From contig JASGCF010000042.1 of the NCBI GenBank assembly GCA_030054275.1, forward strand, positions 2,686-13,455: DNA of 10,770 nt, written 5' to 3'. Below, piece after piece: positions 1 to 6,059 of the stretch (positions are counted from its first letter, which is position 1; each line of letters begins with the position of its first letter). The DNA is from Limnohabitans sp. Lineage in GTDB: Bacteria; Planctomycetota; Phycisphaerae; Phycisphaerales; SM1A02. The position numbers and the translations under genes are program-made. A model generated the notes under the pieces. The model searched no databases. It saw nothing but the letters and a program-made list of their open reading frames with translations, and had not been told where the DNA came from.

Positions 1-239
1 GCGGCACGGTCTGCGGCGGTCTGGTGTGATCGGTGTCGTTCGTCCCGTGCCGGGTAGTTCGCGGGTACGAGCGGGTGCAAGCGGGTGCGTACCGGGTACC
101 GCTGGTTACTGCTCGAAGTACTGTGCACGGCGCGAGTTGCAAGCACCGTCGTCGGTGCCGGGTAGCTCGCGGGTACGAGCGGGAGCAAGGCGGTCGCTGC
201 GCGGCACGGTTTAAGGAGCCGCTCACGCCCGTCGCGCGC
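1..239. repeat. Non-coding repeat-bearing stretch downstream of the desaturase
   Basis: No convincing gene is seen here. A 34-bp direct repeat occurs at 47-80 and 155-188, differing at two positions and offset by 108 bp. Within it a 10-bp tandem unit, roughly GCGGGTRCRA, is repeated at 61-70, 71-80 and (diverged) 81-90, and again at 169-178 and 179-188. A separate 10-mer, GCGGCACGGT, occurs at 1-10 and 201-210. Open frames that cross this region owe their length to high GC and to the antisense of the desaturase gene. The region follows the 3' end of the minus-strand desaturase, but I see no stem followed by a T-run that would make an intrinsic terminator. Confidence 0.7.
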
Positions 240-1901
240 TCAAACGCCTGCCAGCACGCCTCCGCGATCGCGTGGAAGCACCGCGTCCAGGCGGCGTGCG
301 TGCGGCGCATCAAGCGGGCTCTTGACGCCGCATTCCGCGCAGAGCAGACGGCTCGTGATCTCGCTCGCGAGGAAGATCACGGGAAGCCCCGAACCTGGAT
401 GTGTGCCGCCGCCGACCGTCCAGAGGTTGTCGAATCCTTGGAGTTTGTGCTGCGGACGCCAGTGGAGCATCTGCGTGATGTTGTGCGCGAGGTTGAACGT
501 CGCGCCGTGGTTGATGTTCTGCGCGCGCCAATCGTCGGGCGTGAACATGATCTCCGCCTTCACGCGGCGCGCAGCATCGGGGATGCCCATGACGGTCGAG
601 AGCCGGTGAAGCGTCTCCTCGCGAAGGCGCGGCCCCATCGTCTTCCAGTCGATCGGAGCACCGTCGGCCGCGGCTTTCGTGTTCGCGGTCGGCACGAGCA
701 CATAGAGCGAACTATCGCCCTTCGGCGCGAGCGTCGGATCGATGCGGCTTGGGTTGCAGACATAGAACGACGCGTCTTGCGACAGGCGGCCTTCGCCGAT
801 GTCCGCGAGATTCTGTCGGTACTTCGTCGAGGTATAGATCGTGTGGTGGGGCAGTTCGACCTCGCCCTCCATGCCGAGGTACAGCATGAAGGTGCTGCAT
901 GAGTAGCGCTTGGCGTCGAGTGCTGCGTCCTGCTGGTCGCGGCCCCGCAACTCCGACGGAATGAGGTTCTTCATCGCCCAGGTCGCGTCGGCGTTGACGA
1001 CGACATGATCGAACGCACGCTCCTCGCCGCCGATGACGACACCCTTCGCACGCTTGCCATCGAACACGATGCGCTCGACAGGGCTTGCCGTTTCGATGCG
1101 TGCACCGAGCCGCGAGCAGGCCTCGGCCATCGCGGCAGTCAGCGCGTTGCATCCACCGGTCGGATGCCACACGCCGTACTCGTACTCAATGAACGGCAGA
1201 ATCGAGAAAAGGCTCGGACACTCGAACGGGCTCATGCCGAGGTACTTCGACTGGAAACTCATCGCCAGTCGCGACTCCTCGCTCTTGAAGTACCGGGTGA
1301 GGTGCGTGTAAATCGACTCCCACGGCCGCAGCACTGGCGCGACCTTCATCGCATCGAGCGTCATGAGGTCGGCGAGCCCGCGAATCGGACTTCGCAGAAT
1401 CGGCTCCATGAGCGCCAACTTCTTGCGGTTGTCTGCGATGAAGCGGAGGAACGCGTCGCCATCGCCCGGCTGCACGGCATTCAGCCGCGCTGCCATCTTC
1501 GGAAGGTCGCCCGTCGTGTCGATTTGCGTGGGCTTCGCGCCACGGTCGTTCCCGATCAGGAGCCGATACATCGGATCGAGTCGCTTCATTTCGACGAAGT
1601 CGCTCGTCGCCATGCCGACCGAGCCGAAGATCTCCTCGAGGACATACGGCATCATGAAGAATGTTGGGCCGCAATCGAACGAGTAGGGGCCCGCTTCGAG
1701 GCGCCGCGTGCGGCCGCCGATGACCGGCTGCGATTCAAAGATCGTGACATCGAGGCCCGCCCCCGCGAGCAGCATGGCGACCGACAGGCCGCCCGGTCCG
1801 GCGCCGATGATCGCGACCGACGCCACGGAGCGATCACCCCCATTTCGGCGTGTGCCGGCAGATGCGAGATGGATGGGGGATCGAGGGGCGTTCGCGATCA
1901 T
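240..1901 (-). CDS. crtN: CrtI/CrtN-type carotenoid desaturase (probable diapophytoene desaturase)
   Basis: This 553-residue FAD-dependent flavoenzyme probably introduces conjugated double bonds into a colourless carotenoid backbone, as CrtN does for C30 diapophytoene or CrtI for C40 phytoene. Seen in the sequence: an N-terminal Rossmann motif IIGAGPGGLSVA (residues 31-42; G33, G35, G38) ending in acidic E56; GGRTRR (62-67); the substrate-side segment SFDCGPTFFMMP (74-85); the mid-domain YGVWHPTGG (242-250); FYVCNPSRIDPTLAPKG (379-395); and the C-terminal FAD signature VGGGTHPGSGLP (496-507). The last two are hallmarks of the CrtI/CrtN family. The ATG at 1901 is chosen because it puts the Rossmann fold about 30 residues in. 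The open frame continues upstream to 2210 but would then overlap the divergent dehydrogenase, and its sequence is not family-like. No Shine-Dalgarno sequence is obvious. C30 versus C40 specificity is inferred from the neighbouring oxidase, dehydrogenase, acyltransferase and glycosyltransferase. Confidence 0.85.
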   Translation of the reverse strand: MIANAPRSPIHLASAGTRRNGGDRSVASVAIIGAGPGGLSVAMLLAGAGLDVTIFESQPVIGGRTRRLEAGPYSFDCGPTFFMMPYVLEEIFGSVGMATSDFVEMKRLDPMYRLLIGNDRGAKPTQIDTTGDLPKMAARLNAVQPGDGDAFLRFIADNRKKLALMEPILRSPIRGLADLMTLDAMKVAPVLRPWESIYTHLTRYFKSEESRLAMSFQSKYLGMSPFECPSLFSILPFIEYEYGVWHPTGGCNALTAAMAEACSRLGARIETASPVERIVFDGKRAKGVVIGGEERAFDHVVVNADATWAMKNLIPSELRGRDQQDAALDAKRYSCSTFMLYLGMEGEVELPHHTIYTSTKYRQNLADIGEGRLSQDASFYVCNPSRIDPTLAPKGDSSLYVLVPTANTKAAADGAPIDWKTMGPRLREETLHRLSTVMGIPDAARRVKAEIMFTPDDWRAQNINHGATFNLAHNITQMLHWRPQHKLQGFDNLWTVGGGTHPGSGLPVIFLASEITSRLLCAECGVKSPLDAPHARRLDAVLPRDRGGVLAGV

Positions 1902-2023
1902 GGGCCCCGTTTCGGGAGCGCTAGACGGGTGGATTCGGACAGAGTCTTGCGAATTCGCGCATTTGCAAAAAAGCCATCGGGCGACGAATCTAGCGACCGC
2001 ACAACGCGAACCGCGCGCGCCCA
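1902..2023. promoter_or_regulatory. Divergent intergenic region between desaturase and aldehyde dehydrogenase
   Basis: These 122 bp separate the start codons of two divergently transcribed pathway genes, so both promoters should lie here. It contains an AT-richer core (about 1947-1972) in otherwise GC-rich DNA, and that core holds an imperfect palindrome. On the plus strand, TTGCAA (1963-1968) followed after 17 bp by GAATCT (1986-1991) is a weak -35/-10 candidate. No good -10 hexamer could be matched on the minus strand. Neither start codon has a recognisable Shine-Dalgarno sequence. Confidence 0.6.
1947..1968. promoter_or_regulatory. 22-bp imperfect inverted repeat, candidate operator
   Basis: The half-sites TTGCGAAT (1947-1954) and ATTTGCAA (1961-1968) are inverted around a GC-rich centre, and 9 of the 11 base pairs across the dyad match. 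Nested in the left part is a perfect 10-bp palindrome GCGAATTCGC (1949-1958). The dyad centre lies about 56 bp from the desaturase ATG and about 66 bp from the dehydrogenase ATG. This is what one expects of a dimeric regulator controlling both divergent promoters. The regulator itself is not identified in the window, and the operator role is inference. Confidence 0.4.
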
Positions 2024-3547
2024 ATGCGAGACCTTCTTCCGATTGCCGATCGACTCCGCTGGCTGCGCCGTTTCCGTGACGCGCTGAAATCGCACAACGC
2101 GGAACTCTGCGCCCTCGCGTCCGAGGAAGTGGGAAAGACCGCTTTCGAGGCGCTGACTGCAGACATCTTGCCGCTTGTCGCCAGCTGCAATTGGCATCTC
2201 CGACACGCACGCGGACTGCTCGGGCCGACGCGGGTTCGAGGCGGGGGGCTCTTTGGCCTTGGTCACTCAGTCGAGCGCCGTCGCATGCCGGTTGGCCGCG
2301 TTCTCATCATCGCGACATGGAATTACCCAGTTCAGTTGCTCGGTATCCAATTGGTACAGGCGATCGTCGCGGGAAACACGGTGGTGGTGAAGCCGTCAGA
2401 GCGTGCGCCGCGGACGCAAGAGCGCCTGCTTGCGCTCGCAATCGAAGCAACGCGCGAGATCCCGTCGATGCGCGGCGCGATCGAGGCCCGCGCTTCGACG
2501 CGCGAAGAAGGCGCGCGGGTTCTTCGCGAAGAATGCTTTGATCATGTCGTCTTCACAGGTTCAACGGCCGTCGGTCGCGCGATTGCCGAGGTGTGCGCAG
2601 CGCGACTCATCCCGTCGACCCTTGAACTCTCCGGCTCCGACACGGCGTTTGTGCTTGCAGACGCAGACGCAAAGGCGGCCGCACGGGCAATCTTCCTTGG
2701 CTTTACCGCGAACGCCGGTCAAACCTGTATGGCTCCGCGCCGTGCGTTGGTCGAGCGTCCGGCGCTCGCGGCCTTTACCGATGAACTCGCGCGACTGGTT
2801 GCGGGAGCTCGTTGCGTAAGGCTCGTTGACGCAGCCGCTGCGCGCACGACACACGCAGCCGCAGCAGCCGCGATCGCAGCTGGCGGGCGCCCAATCACGG
2901 GCACGCTTGAGTCGCAGGTCAACACCGTCGATCGTCAGCAACGAGATCTACGCGCGATGCGCCCGATTGCGATCCTTGACTGTCCGGCGGCAACCGATCT
3001 TTTTCGTGGAAAGCACTTCGGTCCGGCGATCGCCGTGCGCGCTGTTGATTCGATGGAAGAGGCACTCACGCTTCATGCGGAGATCGGCCAGTATCTCGCG
3101 ACAAGCGTGTGGACGCGCGGAAACGCCTCGCGAAATGGAGATCTCGCTCGTGCGATCTCGCGCTGCGGATCAAGCCTCGTCCATGTCAATAGCGTCCTGC
3201 TGCCGTCGGCCCATCCCGGTATCTCGCTCGGTGGTCACGGTGCAAGCGGTTGGGGTGTTTCGCGCGGAAACTCTGGGCTACTGGCGCTCACACGCGAAGT
3301 GACCGTCACTCGCACCTCACGCTTCCTCGCTCCGCCTCTTCAAGAGCCTGATGCTCGCGTGCTGGCATGGCTTTCGCGCCTCATCGCGTGGCCATTGAAG
3401 CAAAGCGTCGGTCCAACCACGCGAAGCGTGCCAGTGACTGCATCCAACCAAGCCCACCACACCGAACCAACCACCCACACTGCCGCAGCGCCTCGCTCGG
3501 TAGACGCTCACACCCCATCGCCACGCGAATCGGAAGTTCACGCATGA
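2024..3547 (+). CDS. Aldehyde dehydrogenase, probable carotenoid (diapolycopenal/diaponeurosporenal) dehydrogenase
   Basis: This 507-residue member of the NAD(P)-dependent aldehyde dehydrogenase superfamily is inferred to oxidise a terminal carotenoid aldehyde to the carboxylic acid. Seen: TWNYP (98-102; N100 would stabilise the thiohemiacetal), the coenzyme-binding KPSE (123-126), FTGSTAVG (177-184), general-base E201 in LELSGSD, and the catalytic C235 in NAGQTC. A GHGASGWG segment near 404-411 matches the family C-terminal region. Two things are odd. The usual EIFGP segment reads KHFGP (330-334), so Lys replaces the conserved Glu. A Thr/Pro/His-rich tail (about 460-507) also extends beyond the catalytic domain. 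The ATG at 2024 is the only candidate, because an in-frame stop lies at 1991-1993 with no start codon in between. It is the first gene of the operon, and its stop overlaps the next start (ATGA, 3544-3547). Substrate assignment rests on context; the fold assignment is secure. Confidence 0.88.
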   Translation: MRDLLPIADRLRWLRRFRDALKSHNAELCALASEEVGKTAFEALTADILPLVASCNWHLRHARGLLGPTRVRGGGLFGLGHSVERRRMPVGRVLIIATWNYPVQLLGIQLVQAIVAGNTVVVKPSERAPRTQERLLALAIEATREIPSMRGAIEARASTREEGARVLREECFDHVVFTGSTAVGRAIAEVCAARLIPSTLELSGSDTAFVLADADAKAAARAIFLGFTANAGQTCMAPRRALVERPALAAFTDELARLVAGARCVRLVDAAAARTTHAAAAAAIAAGGRPITGTLESQVNTVDRQQRDLRAMRPIAILDCPAATDLFRGKHFGPAIAVRAVDSMEEALTLHAEIGQYLATSVWTRGNASRNGDLARAISRCGSSLVHVNSVLLPSAHPGISLGGHGASGWGVSRGNSGLLALTREVTVTRTSRFLAPPLQEPDARVLAWLSRLIAWPLKQSVGPTTRSVPVTASNQAHHTEPTTHTAAAPRSVDAHTPSPRESEVHA

Positions 3548-5241
3548 AGCGCACCATTGTTGTCATCGGAGGAGGCCTTGCTGGCCTCGCAGCAGCCACC
3601 GAACTCACGACGCAGTGGCGCGAAGAGATCGCAAAGGGCGCGGTCGAAGTCGTGCTTGTTGAGAAGAATCGCCACCTCGGCGGCAAGATGAATGTGCTCT
3701 CCGAGAAGGGCTATCACTTCGATATGGGGCCGACAATCATCACGATGCCCGAAATCGTGCGCGGCATCATTCGCCGCAGTGGCCGGAAGGTCGAAGACTA
3801 TCTCGACCTTGTGCGGCTCGATCCGCAGTGGCGATGCTTCTACGAAGACGGCACCGTGCTTGACTTGCGCGATGATCCGAAGGCATTTGCGGCCGATCTC
3901 GATCGGCAGTTCCCTGCGATGAAGCCTGGCCAAGGCTACCTTGAGTTCCTCAATTTCGCGCGCCGTATGTACGGCCTCAGCGAAAAGGTCTTCTTCTACA
4001 AGGATCTCGGCGGCGTGCTCGACATGATGAAGAAGCCGCCGCAGGAGCCAGGTGTCCTTGGCGACGCGCTCGCGATGCGCATGTATTCGACCGTCGCGCG
4101 CACATCGCACAAGTCGATTCAGGAGCCGCATCTTGCGCAACTCACCGAACACTTCATGCAGTACATCGGGTCGAGCCCGTTCTTGGCACCTGCGATTCTC
4201 TCGCTCATTGCAAGCGCGCAAGGTGATTACGGCTGTTGGTACACGATGGGCGGTACGCGTATGGTTGCACGAAGTCTCGAACGCGTCTTCACAGAGCAGG
4301 GCGGGCGCGCCGAGCGCGGCGTTGGTGCGAAGCGAATCGTGGTCGAGGGTGGACGGGTGTCAGCGGTCGAACTCGATGATGGGCGCACGATTGCATGCGA
4401 CACAGTGATCTCGAATTGCGATGTGCAGCGCACCTACACCGACCTCGTCGGGACACCGGCAGCACTTGCAGAGCAGCGGAAAATCGCGGCGAAGTACGAG
4501 CCCGCGTGCTCGGGTGTCGTTCTCTACCTCGGCCTCGATCGCCGCTACGAGCATCTTCGCCATAACTGCTTCATTTTCTCGGGAAATTCACAGCAGGAGT
4601 TCGACGACATCTACAAGAAGGGCGATCCGGCGCGCGACCCGACGCTTTATCTCTGCGTTCCGAGCGCGACCGACCCTGGGCAAGCACCTCCGGGTTGCGA
4701 GTCACTCTACATCCTTGTTCACACGCCGTATCGACGCGATCGCCACGATTGGGATGCGACAGGTGAAGACTCGCTCTTCGCGCGCTATCGCCGCGTGATT
4801 CTTGAGAAGTTGAAGCGATTCGGGATGGATGACATCGAAGAGCACATCGTGGTTGAGCGCCGCCTCACGCCAGCCTCGATCGATCGCATGTATAACGCGA
4901 CTGGTGGTGCGATCTACGGACTTGCATCGCACGGGCGTTTGCATGGCGGGTTCAAACCGCGAAACACAAGTCCGGTGGCGAAGGGGCTGTTCATGGCCGG
5001 TGGCAGCGCAAATCCAGGCCCCGGCACACCGATGGTGATGATGTCTGGCGTCACTGCAGCGTGGAGCGCGTGTGAATCGCTTGGAAAAACGCCTGATCGC
5101 AGCGCAACCGACTTGAAGCACGGTTCGACCGTCGGTCGCGAGAAGCCGTTCGAGAGCCTGCTTTCGGGCGACTTCGACATGCATGCACGCACCAAGAGCG
5201 GAGCGAAGCCTTGGCGCGAAGCGCTGGCAGCGTCGCACTAA
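3544..5241 (+). CDS. crtP: CrtP/CrtNb-type carotenoid oxidase or second desaturase (CrtI superfamily)
   Basis: This 565-residue FAD-dependent protein is related to, but clearly different from, the divergent desaturase. Seen: VVIGGGLAGLAAA (6-18; G9, G11, G14), acidic E40, LGGKMN (45-50), HFDMGPTIITMP (58-69), CWYTMGG (231-237), AIYGLASHGR (456-465) and the C-terminal AGGSANPGPGTPMVMMSG (485-502). The AIYG...GxPMVMMSG pattern resembles the CrtP/CrtNb/CrtD-like branch, in which CrtP and CrtNb oxidise a terminal methyl to an aldehyde. That would feed the adjacent aldehyde dehydrogenase. The conserved His of the THPG motif is Asn490 here. Residues from about 515 to 565 form a polar tail. The start at 3544 has a GGAAG (3532-3536) 7 nt upstream and overlaps the preceding stop by 4 bp. 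Which of the two flavoenzymes desaturates and which oxygenates is tentative; a CrtD-like or second-desaturase role cannot be excluded. Confidence 0.8.
   Translation: MKRTIVVIGGGLAGLAAATELTTQWREEIAKGAVEVVLVEKNRHLGGKMNVLSEKGYHFDMGPTIITMPEIVRGIIRRSGRKVEDYLDLVRLDPQWRCFYEDGTVLDLRDDPKAFAADLDRQFPAMKPGQGYLEFLNFARRMYGLSEKVFFYKDLGGVLDMMKKPPQEPGVLGDALAMRMYSTVARTSHKSIQEPHLAQLTEHFMQYIGSSPFLAPAILSLIASAQGDYGCWYTMGGTRMVARSLERVFTEQGGRAERGVGAKRIVVEGGRVSAVELDDGRTIACDTVISNCDVQRTYTDLVGTPAALAEQRKIAAKYEPACSGVVLYLGLDRRYEHLRHNCFIFSGNSQQEFDDIYKKGDPARDPTLYLCVPSATDPGQAPPGCESLYILVHTPYRRDRHDWDATGEDSLFARYRRVILEKLKRFGMDDIEEHIVVERRLTPASIDRMYNATGGAIYGLASHGRLHGGFKPRNTSPVAKGLFMAGGSANPGPGTPMVMMSGVTAAWSACESLGKTPDRSATDLKHGSTVGREKPFESLLSGDFDMHARTKSGAKPWREALAASH
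5200..5203 (+). promoter_or_regulatory. Shine-Dalgarno GGAG supporting a TTG start
   Basis: GGAG lies 7 nt before the TTG at 5211, inside the 3' end of the crtP-like gene. It decides the start of the acyltransferase. No comparable purine tract precedes the alternative ATG at 5286. Confidence 0.5.
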
Positions 5242-6059
5242 TTCCCGCGACGCCGTCGCCGCGCGTACGCACCGTCTTCACCGGCATGGTGGGCGGCAAG
5301 ATGCGCCGTGCCTTCCACACGGTGCGCATGACGCATTGTTCGCGCGCGGTGCTCGAGCGTCTTGCGACTGGCGACCGTCCCGCGCTGATCCTCCTGAACC
5401 ATGCGTCGTGGTGGGATCCCATTCTCGCGCTCATGCTGTGGCTTGAGTTCTTTCCGGCACGCTCCCCGTACGGCCCGATCGATCGAGATGAATTGCAGCG
5501 CTTTGGCATTCTGAAGAAAGTCGGTCTCTTTGGAATCGATCCGGATGACCCCGCATCGATGACTGCGATGCGCGAGTATCTCGTCGAACTGGCAGCGCGC
5601 GACCCGCGACTTGCGCTTGTGGTGACGCCGCAGGGGCATTTTGCGGATGTGCGCGATGAGATTGTCGCGCGTCCGGGCGCGGCTGCGATGGCTGCAACAC
5701 TTGCGCCCGATCGCGCTGTTTCTGTGGCGGTCGAGTACGGATTCTGGGTTGATCAGAAACCTGAGATTTTCGTGCGCGCCGTGGAGATTGACGCGAGCGC
5801 GACCAGCACACTCGGTTGGCATCGACGCATCACCGAGGCGATGCGCGCGAATCAGGCCGCGCTCGCGCCGCTTGTTCGTGCGCGCGATGCGTCGGCGTTC
5901 GAGCCGCTTTCTTCGCTCTTTGCGCCGAAAGGAAGCGGAACAAATCCGTTCTACGACCTCTGGCTTCGACTCACGGGTCGTCGCGCGAAGGCCGAACTCG
6001 GCGAGGCGCGCGACGCGCGGGAAGCGCGACGAGGAAAGGATCGGCGAGCGGCCCGATGA
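5211..6059 (+). CDS. PlsC-type 1-acyl-glycerol-phosphate-acyltransferase-like enzyme, probable carotenoid glycoside acyltransferase
   Basis: This 282-residue LPLAT/PlsC-family acyltransferase has the catalytic HX4D motif in NHASWWDP (63-70; H64 and D69). It also has the second block TPQGHFADVR (139-148), which corresponds to the family's (F/T)PEG(T/x)R acyl-acceptor motif with Gln in place of Glu. The FHTVR segment near 35-39 matches the lead-in seen in this subfamily. The protein ends in a highly charged Arg/Lys/Glu/Ala tail. Given the neighbours, it probably transfers a fatty acyl group to the sugar of a glycosylated carotenoid at the inner membrane, a step done in staphyloxanthin synthesis by the unrelated CrtO. 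Phospholipid acylation is the alternative. The TTG start at 5211 is preferred for its GGAG and because it keeps the N-terminal segment. ATG 5286 would give 257 residues. It overlaps the preceding gene by 31 bp and the next gene by 4 bp. Confidence 0.82.
   Translation: MARSAGSVALIPATPSPRVRTVFTGMVGGKMRRAFHTVRMTHCSRAVLERLATGDRPALILLNHASWWDPILALMLWLEFFPARSPYGPIDRDELQRFGILKKVGLFGIDPDDPASMTAMREYLVELAARDPRLALVVTPQGHFADVRDEIVARPGAAAMAATLAPDRAVSVAVEYGFWVDQKPEIFVRAVEIDASATSTLGWHRRITEAMRANQAALAPLVRARDASAFEPLSSLFAPKGSGTNPFYDLWLRLTGRRAKAELGEARDAREARRGKDRRAAR

Noticed and set aside
201..222. GCGGC/GCCGC hairpin downstream of the desaturase as an intrinsic terminator
   Set aside because: The stem is only 5 bp with a 12-nt loop, and no T-run follows on the minus strand.
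1..239. CRISPR array or tRNA in the repeat region
   Set aside because: Only two copies of the 34-bp unit are present, they contain internal tandem units, and there is no regular spacer. No cloverleaf could be drawn.
33..902. Long plus-strand open frame over the repeats and the desaturase 3' half
   Set aside because: It is antisense to well-recognised desaturase motifs, Arg-rich in composition and has no domain signature; it is a GC-driven shadow.
1005..2087. 360-codon plus-strand open frame opposite the desaturase
   Set aside because: It lies antisense to the Rossmann and mid domains of the desaturase and shows only Arg/His/Asp-rich composition typical of antisense frames.
1902..2210. N-terminal extension of the desaturase up to 2210
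   Set aside because: It would run antisense into the aldehyde dehydrogenase 5' end, and the translated extension has no family resemblance. The Rossmann fold starts just after the ATG at 1901.
3538..4221. Minus-strand 227-codon frame opposite the crtP-like gene
   Set aside because: It lies wholly antisense to the flavin-binding and substrate regions of a clear CrtI-superfamily protein, with no motif of its own.
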